This document shows, in pieces, positions 47,626 to 59,960 of a stretch of DNA of 61,159 nucleotides (positions are counted from its first letter, which is position 1; every line of letters begins with the position of its first letter). The stretch is from Gracilaria domingensis (lineage: Eukaryota; Rhodophyta; Florideophyceae; Gracilariales; Gracilariaceae), in NCBI GenBank assembly GCA_022539475.1, contig VCMS01000324.1, forward strand, positions 35,857-97,015, in the 5' to 3' direction. The translations under genes and the position numbers were made by a program. The notes under the pieces were generated by a model that did no database searches, was not told the DNA's origin, and worked only from the letters and a program-made list of their open reading frames with translations.

Positions 47626-47722
47626 GGCTTCCCATGTGGTCCGTTGGTGGACCACTCGAATGGGCCCACTCACCTATAGTGGGCCCATTGGCGTGGTTTA
47701 CCAACGGACCACATGGGAAGCC
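47626..47722. repeat. 97-bp palindrome with 23-bp perfect arms
   Basis: The arms 47626-47648 and 47700-47722 are exact reverse complements, and an inner pair (ATGGGCCCACT) continues the symmetry towards the centre. It carries no coding sequence and could be a MITE or a palindromic element end. Confidence 0.85.
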
Positions 47723-47939
47723 GAGAGAAAGGACCAGTCTAGACCGAACGCAGCCAGCCCCCGAGAATACTACGGGTGGAACATTCATTTGCTGCAGTAC
47801 CCCCTGAGCACCATCACCGCAACGACCTATCCTCAAAACACCATGATTAAACCCAGAACTCATCTCCACAACTTCTTCATCAGCTGTTGCATGTAACCTC
47901 TTCCTTTGCACAGTCCACACACCTCAATCGCATTACCAC

Positions 47940-48500
47940 AGAAAGCCCTAAACGGACACAAGGTTAGTAGCCATACTCAAAACAACCAAGAAACGTCTCT
48001 TCGATACCTGCAACTCTTACCTCTCCATCTCTTTCAGTCACAATCCCCGTCCACACACATTAATCTCGGCACCGCACAGAAACACACGCTGAAACACAGT
48101 TAGTACCCATAGCGCGCACACAACCCTTTCAATGCGATATCTCCCTACCTTTTCGAATCCTCCAGTTATCGTATCCAAACACACCTTCACGTCCCTATTC
48201 AAGAATCAAGACTCCGCAAGAAGCAGCAAGGAGACACACAGTTAGCATTCAGATAACAGACACGAACCTCTTGATTCATTCGTTTTAGACCCATGTTGAA
48301 TAAAAAAGTAAACGTGCCCGTTCCTATTCAACATGGATCGAAAATTTGCAAGCAGTAATTGGAAACACAGTTAGTAAATATACAACAAAGGTAAAACTCT
48401 CCTCGATAAGTTATTGTTACATACCTCTCCATGTCTTCCAGCCATGATAATGCGACACCTTCACGGTCTACCGCTCCATCATCTAGCCTCAACGCCCCCC
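47940..48500. repeat. Imperfect ~135-bp tandem repeats
   Basis: The phrase ACACAGTTAGTA or a close variant recurs at about 47962, 48098, 48239 and 48366, each followed by diverged sequence with local similarity. The array lies upstream of the Plavaka-type transposase. Subterminal repeats of this sort bind transposon proteins in related elements, which makes it a candidate left-end region. Confidence 0.45.
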
Positions 48501-48509
48501 CTGTGCCAC

Positions 48510-49350
48510 AGTTTCCAATCCAATTCAATGGACGACCCAAAGTTCACTAAGCAAGAAGTAAAACCAAATCCAGCTTTTAGTCATTAGAACCTCGCTAATT
48601 AAGTTCTACAAGCGTCTCCAGTGAGAATTGTAGCACATTTCTCATTCGGACCGCTCTTAGAGCGTAATTAGCGACGTACCTTACGAGCGCGCACATGCGT
48701 TCCTAGAACATTTGCTCGCTCTCCGTAAATCACTCGCGTCAAACGGGGTCAGCAAGAACTAGATCCATAACAACCGTAGATAGAGTTTAAACCGTACCAG
48801 TATCTCACTCCCATGATCTGCATCATATTCTTTCGCTCGTTATTCGTACATCGCTCGCATCGAACTAGGTCAGCAACAAATAAGATCGCAGTAAGAGTCG
48901 AAAACCGCTACGTGTTTCACGTATCTGTGGGGAAATCGCATGATCTGGAAGATAATGGGTCGCAGAGAAGTGCCAAGATGAGAGATCGCATCGCACTGGT
49001 CAGGCCCGTGCCATGGCACTTCCCTGACTTCTCCAGTGCAATAATATCTACATCTAGTGTACACTACACGCCGTCCGCAAAGTATGGGCTCAAACATTTA
49101 GGAATGTTTTCAGTTTTTCACACTTTTTTCTCTCCTCGACGTACCCATATCATATCGTGATGTACGTAAACCATAACGTGCATGGCGCCGATTCGACCCG
49201 CCCTATATTCTCTCCCACACGGTACGGCAACAATTTCTTACAAATTGCAACTACTAGTTTCAACACTGCACCTTAGACCTCCGCTCCTCACCTCCAACGT
49301 TCCAACCAACCGCCTCCTCCCCCCCACTCCCCATCTCCCCGCCCCACTGC
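48510..49350. other. Upstream region of the Plavaka-type transposase
   Basis: I see no gene. The segments 48690-48770 and 48828-48890 look like two diverged copies of one sequence (CGCTC ... GGTCAGCAA). Confidence 0.35.
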
Positions 49351-49353
49351 ATC

Positions 49354-52300
49354 ATGTACATATGTTGCTTCCCCCGCTGCGCCTTTCACACAGACTCTAT
49401 CGCCTCCCTTGCGCAACATCAGAAACGATGCAGGCACCGGCATGACCCAAACCCTTTTCTCACTCCTGCTGCCCCCCCCGGTTCTCTCTTCCCCCCCGGA
49501 ACGAAACGTCGCCGACTCAGCAGTACCAAACCCCCTCTCTCTTCTGCCTCCAACCGCCCCTCCGATAATGTAGCACTCGCCACTGACGAACCGTATGAAG
49601 AACAGCAGCTCTCTATCTCTCCGTACGTTCTTCTGACGCAGCACATTTAGCTACACCACAACCCGCATTCAATTCTCAGTCCCTGTCCGTAGGTTCCAGT
49701 CATGCCCTCTCTCCGCCTGCTCCAACTGATGACATTCACAATCTCGTCACATACATTTCCTCCATCGCCACGAAACTTGGAAAGCGCTGCGCAGACGATC
49801 TTATCAACATTCTTAGGCAGTCCAACTTTCCTTCCTCTCTTTTCCAAACCTCCATCACCTTCGCTTCTGAGTGTCTCAAACTACAATCCAAAATCTTTGA
49901 AGATACCGTGAGCTCCATCGGCTTCACCTTCACCACCATTCACGATAACGACCGTCAGTTCTCTGCCACCCTCTATGTCAAGGACCCCATTCAAGTCCTT
50001 CAACAACAACTTCGGCTAGCATCCCATGAGAACTCCTTCTTTCACCCAATTCACCACGCCTCCCGCACAAAAACCGACGCATTCGCGCATCCCATGGCCT
50101 CCAAACTCGGACATGACGCGTTACCGCTCTGAAAAAGCACATCGCACATTCTCCAAACCCAGGAGTCATATGGCATGATCCCACCACTACTGGTATAGAC
50201 TCCTTCATCGGCATGCTTCAACTGTACTCCGAGAAGTCCTTCATCACTCTAAAAAGCTCCTCTGTCACATCATACCCCCCCCATATTACGTTTCTCAACT
50301 TCAAGGACTCTTTCTGCAGAAAATGTATCACACACCACCACACTCTCGTCGGCTACATTCCCACTTCCTTTACATCCTTCTCCCCCGATTCTTCCTCCAC
50401 CGACACCGACTCTTTGGAAATTGGCCCCTTGTCGTCGAACATAACTCGCGTTGTGCGCATGGAGCTCGTTCAGAAGTCCTTGGAAACTATCCTCAAACCT
50501 CTGTACGACATATGCAAAAAAGTCTTCCCCTTTAGAGACGCCAAGGGAGTCCTTCGTCAGTGACATCCTATCATCGCTAACTACAGCGCTGACATTCCCG
50601 AAGCAAAGGACATTCTCGCTGTCCTCCACGGCACGAAACCAAACAAGCCCTGTCATAGATGCCTTATCCCTCGTTCACAACTCAACGTCTATCAAGCCAT
50701 TCTCAACGAGCAAACTGTATCCCACACCTCTGCAACGAGAAAGAAACACCAAGATCTACTTTCCGGCGCTGAACAGGCTCTGCTCTCTCGCAGACCTCAA
50801 GTGGCAATGACCCTGAAAGATGAAGCTGTTCAACTACTCCAAACCACCTCCTTATCCATTTACACGTCCTTTCTCGAATCATTCCCTATGCTCAAAGTCT
50901 CCGAGCTGCTCACTCCGTACTCAATCTTCTCCTTCGAGCCCTTCATAACTTTCATCTCGGAATCTCCAAACTCATCAAACTCGCCTCGGTTGAACGCCTC
51001 AAATCCGATTCGCTTCACACTTCTGTTGGTTCTCAGGGAAACCCGAGGTCTTTCAAGACCTTTCGAACTTCTATTCTAGGCCACGCTAACGCCATTCTCG
51101 CCGACATTGAGCGCTATTATCCGGCACCCGGACTTCACACCGACTTCTCCACATCCGAGAAAGGAAAATCTCTCACTGGTTTCTTCACGACAGACGGAAT
51201 CAGGGGTATGTTGGAAGCCAAGGACTACCTTTCCCTTGATATGGTCTTCCCTTTTATTGGCGCTTTCTTTGACCGCTGTTGTGGTGAGGAATCCTCCGCC
51301 CCTATTACCACCGTTTTCACATCCTACTTTGACCTTGTCAACAACGTCCTTCGCTACAATATCACTCCAGAATGGACGGAGCATCGCATAGATGCGTTGG
51401 AAACTATGATCAAGAACTTCAAGTTTCACACAGTCTCCATTCTCGGCCCGTACCAAGCCTCCAACTTTCGTACTCTTAAGTTCCACCTCCTTGATCACAT
51501 CATTCCAGACATACGGCGATACGGAGGCCTGCACTTCGGCGATGCAGGCGTGTACGAACATGCTCATCTTCTCTTCAAGAACTACTATCGTCGAACTTCT
51601 CGAAGGCGAACTTCAGCTCATAAGAAAACGGTGAACGCCATTCAAGAGTCGCAGGACTATTTGCAATCCCTTTCGGTCAGAAGTCACTTCACTGTCTCCT
51701 CCAACTCTCGCACCCCTTCCATCAACCGCTTTCCGGCCATGGTTTGCGACGGTAACTCCTCTCACTCTTTGACATCATCACAGCTGACAAGTACCTACGA
51801 TCGCATCTACATGTATCTTCTTCGGCCCTGGCAGAACTTTTTTCGACAACCACACTGCAGTTCATCAACCAAATATCTCGCGACGCCTCACTTCCTTCCG
51901 CACCTTTTAAGTAGAAACTATTGAACAGCTGAAGAACCCTCACGACATCAAACTCACTGTCGTTAATTCTGCATACGTTCTTAGCGGCTTCTGTCTTTCT
52001 CTCGATGATTACGATCGGGATCTTCGATGCATAAGACTGAGAAAGCTCGATGTACAACTATGTGAACCCATCTTCGCTACGACCTCCTTCGGACCTTCCA
52101 AGTTGTCTAAGTTCTCCACGGTTCTCGTGCACGGAACACCGCCTCCCAACTGTACGTCTTCCACAGCGTGGGTATGCAAAGTATTTGCATTGATTCGCGT
52201 CAGGGACAAGACCTTAGACAACTCTGAATCGGAGCTCGCTTTCGTTCGTTTCTTCGAAGTGACAGAGCCCTTGGATAACGTTGATGAAACTCTGAACTGT

Positions 52301-52564
52301 ATATCACTCCGTTGGGCCACCGACGACGAGCATGATCACACCGAGCATCCAAGTACGTCAAGGATGAAACCTCGTTATGCTACGATTTCTCCTTGGTTCG
52401 GGCTTATCCCGTTCTCCTCAATCAAAGGCTCCATACACGTCATTCGCCAAAACTACCCTGCCCGACTATTTTTCCCTCCCCTTCACTGGAAATTCCATCT
52501 TTTCTACATTAACAGATTCTATCGTAACCCTCGAGCCCACATTCATCATACTCGTACCACGTAA
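49354..52564 (+). pseudogene. Plavaka-type (CMC superfamily) transposase pseudogene
   Basis: A single C2H2-like finger (CCFPRCAFHTDSIASLAQHQ) opens the frame, followed by a PPGTKRRRL stretch as in Plavaka proteins. Past a TAG near 49650 the same reading continues SNFPSSLFQTSI and ESYGMI-like remnants. Then come ALKKHIAHSPNPG, SFIGMLQLYSEKSFI, HTLVGYIPTSF and LVQKSLETILKPLYDI. HPIIANYSADIPEAKDILA and PCHRCLIPRS give the diagnostic core. 51208-51924 holds MLEAKDYLSLDMVF, TLKFHLLDHIIPDIRRYG and YEHAHLLFKNYYRRTSRR. The C-terminal domain is at 52103-52564. Several frameshifts and stops break it. It converges on the coiled-coil gene with only about 20 bp between the 3' ends. A more decayed relative lies at 430-1330. 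Confidence 0.7.
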
Positions 52565-52583
52565 CATTCTTAACATAAACTGT

Positions 52584-54962
52584 TCATGTACATGAGATAT
52601 TCTCCTCCTCGTCTTCCAACTCGCGCTCATCGTCCACGCCTCCCCCGTCTCGTTCCCTACTTTGTTCCCAGACATTCGGATTACAATCGATCACATTATT
52701 ATCCCGAATTTCATCGATTGCTCTTACAGGGGAGTATACGCGATCCCGTGGGTCACAATACCCAATATAGCAATCCAATACGGCTCCAAGATGTTCCGTA
52801 GTCTCTTCCATGAATACATCTTCTCGAACAGCTAGATATAGCTTCTTCTTAGACGGTATCCAGTATGCCACAGTTCCCACACGGTCCTCATTTCCATGGG
52901 GTGGATCTTGAGCCATTGAGTCGTTCTTGAACTCCGTTAAAAACTTCTGCTCCATTTTCATTCGTACAGCCATCAGTATACCACTGGGTCCTTGTCTCCC
53001 GCATTTCTTGAATCCTTTTGGTTTACATCGTAACCCAGAAACTGCCGTAGGACCTGTTGGCTTAGAAAGTTTCTACAGAGCAAGTCTTGCGGCTTGTTCT
53101 CTTCGCCACGCATTTTGAACCCGGAAAATGATATGTCCTCTCTTTTGGATGTTCTCCATGTGGAGAGAATCTCACACCCTTTTGCATCTAGCGGCAGAAG
53201 CGTCTCCCGTAGTTCCTCCGCTTGTTTTAGGTATATGCTCCTCTCCATCTCAGGAGATGGTGTCTTCACCAACATGTCATACCCTAGCCCCATCAACAAC
53301 TTCTCCTTCGCATGGCGTTTTCGAACCCCCACCGCATCGCTCAGGGCCTGCTTCAACCTCTTCCGTAAGCACATGTCGCTGTTCAGCTGTCTAATGCAGT
53401 CTTCTTCCATCTTCATTTCCCAGATGGATTCCCAACGAGGTTTCATTACCTCCGTCTCCACGATTTGCATCAGCAAGTTATGACCCGTACCACGAATCGA
53501 TGGAGTATACGCCCTCATCTCCATCGCGACCTCCATTAGACAGCGTGGAACAATTTCTTTCCCATCAACGACCAGGACACTGTACTCAGTCTCAGATCCG
53601 AGTGTCTCACTTCGATTCCCCAGTTTCTCGCCGGTGAACTCATCTCCAACATAATTCCCTTGTCTCGTCTTTCGCGTATCGCAGTATGGACTCGTATACT
53701 GTCTTCGCTACCCCTACATACGCGTCGTTCACATCAATCTCGTATCTTTTCCTTCCCCTGTGCGAGTCACGCTCCCTCCGTGTTGCTCCTCGCTTCAGTG
53801 CCTCTCGAAGTAATTGTATTAGAACATCTTGCTCCTTCACCTTTAGCTCTAGTTCCGTCACGCTTTTCTGTGCCATTCTTACGCTCATCTTCAGACTTTG
53901 ATTATCCTCGGTTACTCGAAAGAGATCCGCTTTCAGCTCTCCAATCTTGTCCAACAGCTCGTAGCCTGGCGTTAGGTTTTCATCTTCTTCACCTTCTTCG
54001 TCTACACCAGCAAGAGCACGAGATCGAAACGTACGGTTAATTTTCCGGCGACCTGCCACATTACGACCCCTTTCCTTCCATGTCTCTCTTGGTAATTCTG
54101 ACCCCACCTCTGTCCGTTTCGTACGCATCTCGCCAAAGGAAACCGAGGTCGAACCCTTCCTTCTCATTTGGTTGAACCTATTCTGCGATGGTACGACCGT
54201 ACGAGGAGCAGGCTGTATCTCGTCGACTTCGTCCTCGTTCGGACTACGTTCGGGATGAATGGAATCGTTGCTATTCCAGAAACTCTTCCTCGAAAATGCG
54301 GGCGCAGGTACAGAGGACTGTACATTATCGACTTCTTCCTCGTCACGAGCACGATCGGCATGAAGGGAATCGTTCCGATTTTTGATCTCCCTTCGCGATG
54401 TTGCGAGCGCACGTACAATGGGCCGTATATCATCGGCTTCTTCTTCGTCCTTACTACGTAGAGATTGAATGGAATCGTTTGTAATGTGCCTCGCCCTACC
54501 AGGTGAGATTGCTCTTTCATGTCTGTCCAACTCTTCTTCGATGACATTGTTTCTCAAAATTCTTGTTCGTGTTCCTTTCGCTTTCGTACGTCTCTCGGCA
54601 CCATTCTCTTCCACATTCGCATCGTCGATTATTCTTGGCACTTCCACTGCAGCCATGTGTCGTGTAACCAGCCCTCCCACTGAGCTGTGATGTGGTAACA
54701 CTACTTCGCTCTCTGTCACTTCCGTTGTGGTCGTACTAACACCCAGCTTCGGTTTCGGTTTTGCCTTCGAAGCCCGGAGTGCTGACTTCGAACCAGACTT
54801 CTTTCCATTCAGCCCGACACGGGGGGCTCGTCTTCGAGTACTTCTTCGGGTCGCGGTAGGCGGAGGTTCCTTGCGCTTAGCGACGCCAGTACCATATCAC
54901 GGGATTGATTGGGGTCCCTTCGTCTCCCGGTCGTCCGCGTTGCTGGACTTCTGTGGAGCCAT
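52584..54962 (-). pseudogene. Coiled-coil protein with tandem acidic repeats
   Basis: Four pieces join into one protein of about 790 residues. The probable ATG at 54962 opens a basic N-terminus (TRRSTRRRAPRVG, KPKPKLG), broken by a TGA at 54899-54897. The main frame (54719-53640) follows, with three tandem ~37-residue repeats starting NDSIQ, NDSLH and NDSIH, each with a DEEEVD-like acidic core. A coiled coil (LLDKIGELKADLFRV to LLREALKRG) comes next. A frameshift near 53645 continues as YVGDEFTGEKLGN into 53536-52973. A second frameshift at 52973 leads to 52973-52584, which ends in an acidic tail. I recognise no family. Tight packing with the transposase and the methyltransferase gene suggests an element protein, perhaps the DNA-binding partner of the transposase. 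That is inference. Confidence 0.55.
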
Positions 54963-54969
54963 GATTGCA

Positions 54970-55510
54970 CTTCACACTCGTGTGAAAAAGAAGGGATTAT
55001 GTTCGGATTATGGAGTGGGGAAACGGAAGCTTCTGGAGTTCTGCTCGTAGTGTGGGGTGAAAAATCGGAAGGGGGGAAGCTTTTGAACCCTTTGCAGCAG
55101 GTGATGGAGACCTTCAGTGGTTCTTGAGCCCTGTGTGAGCTGGTCCATTCTGTGGCAGATATTCATACCAAATTTTCACATTTCCCATGGCCGTATTTTT
55201 CATTGGCTATGTTCTATGTGTCAGGTCCGTCTGTCGGGTCCCCTCATGATGAAGGTCTTCTGTTCCTTGGTCCAACCTCCTGGCGTGAGGTGTTAGTTCT
55301 GAGGTGTTACTTTTGAGGTGGTAGTTCTCATCGCTGTGAAGTATTCTTAGTAGCTCTTTGCTTAGCACGACAATGCGTCCTTCTGCCACGTTGTCCATTC
55401 CTGCAATAATAGGTTTACTGGAATGATGAATGCATTCAATAAATGATGCAGAAGTTATGATATGAAATACACTACAGCAGTTTGTACTACGTCAAACTAT
55501 AAAGCATGGG
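54970..55510. other. Intergenic, likely promoter of the coiled-coil gene
   Basis: No gene is visible. A 14-16-bp repeat (GAGGTGTTAGTTCT and variants) occurs three times at about 55285-55332. Confidence 0.4.
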
Positions 55511-55514
55511 AGAG

Positions 55515-58500
55515 TTACAAATACCTCTCCAATGGATAGCTGGGTCCATAGTCTACGTACAGTTTGTCGTGTTCATGAATATCCCTTGTAGCCGTCACCA
55601 ACAGTCGTCAATAGCTTGCGAGTGTACCCAATGTGGTAGCTTGATGCTCGGAGGGCTGTCGAATAATAACGTTTGGTAAGCGGCTTTGGTAAGGCTCCAT
55701 CTCGGCCAAATTTTTCTCTACGTCCCCATCCCGGTAGGAAGCATCATTGATGTAGCCCACCATACAGAAAGGAGCGGGTACTACCCAGGCAATCGCAGTA
55801 TTGATTTCAGAATCATAGTGAGGTAGCGTGCTGTACATCTGCCCTTTCAGCTTCACTTCCATGCAATACCTCCTGAAACGAGAAACGGTGGCACCGAGCG
55901 CTCCGCTTCCGTATTTCATCTGTTTTTCATTGCGTCGGCTAATGTCATGATATAACAATGTCCCATAGAAGTACCCAACAACCTCTCCTTCCGAGAACGA
56001 TCTACTACTGAAGACTCCATCTCCACTTATGGGGTGTTTGATATTTGATTTCTTCCTGTACAACCATGAACCTGCTGCTTCAGCGGCGAGCAAACTCTGT
56101 ACATCCATCGTCTCCAATGTGCCTTGGAGATTCAGAGACCACTCGTGCACCGGTTTCTCCTTGTGCTGCGCGATGAGATTCGGTTCTCTACAAAACGTTG
56201 TGATGTAGGAATTGATATGAAACGGGAAACATTGGTATGGCGGGAATCCTTTCGGTGCGGTCCATATACGCGAGGTTCTTTGCTTCCCTTCCGGGAACTT
56301 TGTCTGTACTAAATACGAGGCTTGAACGACCTCATTACTGACAGTTATTCTTACGTTGAACTCGTTACCCCAAACCTTCCTCGCATACATCACTACAGCA
56401 TTGTGTTCAGCATGAGCGAAGCACTGCTCATCCCTCTCACATCTAATGAAGCGTCGGGGCTCTTCCATGTCCATGCACGCCAAGGCAGCAAAAAATATTC
56501 CACTATAGGGATCAACCACAACGTCCCCGGGATTTGAGAACCTGGCAATGAGTTCCTTTAGCAGTGCCCTCGGTTTCTGCTCGGGGCGAACCTGAACCAA
56601 GTGTATTTTGGAACGCTTCTTTACCTTCCAAAGGAGTCCTTCACCAGCCTCCAGATGCGGAACCTGATCTATAATGGAGTAATGCCCGGGGTACTGCGTG
56701 GGAACGTAGTTGAAATTTTTGTAGTTCAGCATCACCTTCTGCTCCTCGTACGCGTTTCCATTCCGGACTCCGTGCACGGCATAATCGGTTGCAGAGAACA
56801 ACCGTGTTGTGTTCCTTTCGGGGTTCTTCAAAGTGTGAGTACGAGAGCGAATGAATTGAATCGGTGTGGGGTCGACTAAGAACGAAGCACTTTGCCTCCC
56901 GACTGCATTCTCCGATTTGTGCTCACGTAGAATCTCCTCCCAGTTCGTGAACTGTTCGACAGTACAGAACACTATAAAATGACCGCCAGGGCGAAGCATT
57001 GAGGCCATTATTTCTGCAGTATTAACCATATCTTCGTCGAGAAGCTCATCATGCTCACTGTCACGTATACCATAATGTGGGTCCGTGAGTACCAGTTGAA
57101 CATTGCCCTCTAGGGAATTATCGGAAGGGAACAGTGTACCACGAGCCTCCACTAACTCTTCATAACCAACGGAATTCATAGAGAACTGTTGCTCCATGTT
57201 CTTTCTGATCACACCGAGAGCGTTCGTCGTCCTTACATCGCCAAAGTCGTGAGGTGGAAGAACACCATCAGGAACATTAGAAAACGGGTGCGCTCCACCG
57301 TCATCATCATCCGTATCGTCTATGACAATGATATCCACCGGACCCGGTTCTGCACCGGATGTTTTACCGGATGTTTTACCCACCGCCCTAGCCATTGGCC
57401 TGGAGAAAATGGTTCTCTGTGCCGTAACCGTATCCTCAATCTTCACCGTGACCGTGTTGCGTCCTTCCTGACGTCCTGGCAGAGTGGCCCGGGATGGCTG
57501 CTGGGAAGGTCTCAAGTTCAGCTCGACAAAAGCGGTACGAAGAGTAGCCAAATACTCATCGGAGAAACCATCAAAACGAGATGGAAACCGTGTCCGAAGT
57601 TTCCTTCAAAAGCCTTCCAGCAGTTCCCACTTGGTAGTAGCGGACATTTTGTACACAAATCCGTTTAAGACAACCTTGTTCAAATTGGACAGGAACTCTT
57701 TTGACAAATCCCTTAGTTTGGTATCGATATCATCCGAAAGGGTGTAACCCAAGGCACAGTAGCGTTGACCTCTGTGGTTGGCTTCACTTCGATCCCCAAT
57801 GTTTTGAACACCGATGCTGGGCTGTATCCGGAAGAACGGAACTCCATTGCGCTGAAAGAAAGCGTCGCTTTCTCTATGGCAAGAAACGGTAACAGCATTT
57901 GTTCTGCGTCACGAAATCCAAGACTGGAAGCAAAGGAATCCCATCCTAGACATACCACTTGGACAGCATAACCCATCCGCCTTATGTGCGCTTGGTTTGA
58001 CATGACGAAACCATCCACAAACGGCACATGTCTCCGAGAACCAGTTGCAGTCCTCGCCTTCTCCGCGACTGGGAGTCGCCTCTCCATAGTGATACGCTTC
58101 ACTAGGGATAGATAGAGCAACTGCTGAAAACGAGTAGCAGGCTCAATCCGGAAGGTAGTTTTCTTCGTCTTGGATCCGGGACCATGCTCTTTCAATAAGT
58201 CATTCCAGAACACACGCTCCATAAAAGAATTCGCGCCATCCACATTCTTATCCAAACTCCATTCGAAAAGATCCCTCACCCGACGATCCTGACTCCAGTC
58301 ATCCTCGTCAATGATACGGACATACTTGTAGACCCGACTTATGAACCTAACATCGGTACTTATCTTCACCAGCCCCTGCGGCGTATAGTTTGCGTACGTG
58401 CTCTTCGTAACATCCGTGAGAAATTCCCGTGCACAAGCCAGACTGGCACGGTTTGCGACAGCGTACTCAACCAGAGCCGTGTATCCAACCTGACGAGGGC

Positions 58501-58645
58501 AACCAATGCTGCCTCGAGACGCCGCAAACGAGTCTCTCAGCTCGAGAAGTATGCTGAAGAAACGAAGGAACCGCGTCGCCATAATATCCTTCTCACCGGA
58601 GCTAGACTCCGTGGATGCCACGGAAAAAGCGGTACTCGACATCGC
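55515..58645 (-). pseudogene. Beta-class DNA amino-methyltransferase-SET fusion
   Basis: One ~1,040-residue protein can be read from the ATG at 58645 to the TAA at 55517-55515. Breaks are a frameshift near 57745, a TGA at 57608-57606 and a TGA at 55610-55608. The first ~310 residues are helical and unrecognised. PVDIIVIDDTDDDD (near 57330) has the form of a SUMO-interacting motif. Then comes an N6/N4-type DNA methyltransferase: LVLTDPHYG (57072-57089, catalytic motif IV, DPHY instead of DPPY), a target region, and PGDVVVDPYSGIFFAALAC (near 56490-56523, motif I). Motif IV before motif I is the beta-class order. A SET-like domain ends the protein: GDGVFSSRSFSEGEVVGYF, YINDASY and, past the last stop, TATRDIHEHDKLYVDYG. 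The two motif deviations could impair catalysis. Confidence 0.7.
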
Positions 58646-58904
58646 TGTGCTGTTAAGACCACGGGGGGTCTGTTTCCGACGGGCGACATATAGCTCTCGC
58701 AAGAAGTCGCGAAAGCAGAATAGACGGTCGCGATGAAATTCGCTGGACGAGTTCTCGAAATTGTAGTAGAAGGTGGTGATGAAACGTTATTCTAAATTCG
58801 TATTTGAGCGGGTGTTAGTCGTACACAGGAGGATGTGAACAGGGTTGCGAGAGCGGGCGTAGTACGCAGACTTGTGTAGAATCACCTGGTAGTGGCCCCT
58901 CTGG

Positions 58905-58943
58905 TGGCCGGATGCGACGTGTCCAGACCGCGGTGTGAACACG
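58905..58943. repeat. Single copy of the palindrome arm family
   Basis: TGGCCGGATGCGACGTG and the following bases match the arms of the palindrome at 59961-60134 with few changes. It lies about 260 bp upstream of the methyltransferase-SET gene and might be an element end or a remnant of the same MITE family. Confidence 0.6.
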
Positions 58944-59960
58944 TTGGAAGCAGGTATAAGGCCACGTGTAGAGGGGGTTATAGCGCGCATGGGGCAGATG
59001 AGATATGCTCCTATACGACTCAGAATCGCCGTTCTCCGCCAACGACCGGCTTCCACATCATTATGTGCATCATCATCATAGCCGCCATCATGGGGCTGCA
59101 AACAAATCTCCTGTACGCTCTCCGCCTCTCGCTGCTTGCGATCCAACGTCGACGCGCAGCCAAAGAGCGGTTGCATTGCGCAGGCGCAAGGCGTTCAGAC
59201 GCCATCGTCATCGAAATATTTGACCACCGCATCCGTTGCATTCAACAACAAGAGCGTCCGGAACAACATGCAGCTTAGGTCTTCCCACTCCCCGTACTGG
59301 TAACACCAATGTAGTAACAAGCATGACGTTTTACAGCGCTCACATTCCTTTTCGCCAGACGTCCGCCGCGCCTTTGACGTAATGAAGGCCACCGTCGCAA
59401 GGCGCAAACACCCATAATAGCGCTGCCTTGACGACTGCAGCCGCCGTGGCTGCAGCGGCTGATCTCGGTATGCCTAATGACTGCGCTACACACCCACCGC
59501 CGGGCTGGATGTTTGTCTCAGGCGCTTAGTTTGATACGAGCTAGCCCGTATTGCGTGGATTGCACTTTCTGGCTCACACCGTGTTGATGATGCAGCGCCA
59601 ACAGGCTTCTTAGCACCACACCAAGAGCAGAACACGTCAATTACACGATCTGTACAGTCGCCGCCCGCCACTGAACGTGATGAGGGTCCTTCTGAGACTG
59701 CTTTCACGACAAACAGCCATGATTATAATACCCGTACAATTGCGATTGGTGCTTCCATCACTACCCTCATTCTCGAATGACCCTGCTCTTCGGCATTCAA
59801 ACTCAACATCGAATAAACGAAATCCACGCGAAATTGTTTCTTGCCTCTCTGTAGATACGTATAAACTGGGATGTGAAACGACAAATGTGCTCTGCGTAGC
59901 TGTACTCAGCTCTAAGTTGTACCCTACAACCTGCTTTCTCAGCCCCGTAGCGTGGCGGGA

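Noticed and set aside
53640..54720. Plus-strand open frames at 53660-54461
   Set aside because: They are antisense shadows of the coiled-coil gene, whose repeats and heptads are on the minus strand.
3700..58700. Possible reassigned stop codons, because many frames are broken only by single TAA, TAG or TGA codons
   Set aside because: All three stops occur at positions expected to be Gln, Trp, Arg or Lys without a consistent meaning. Catalytic residues are also lost and frameshifts are common, and the piggyBac body and the 259-codon ORF are open under the standard code.
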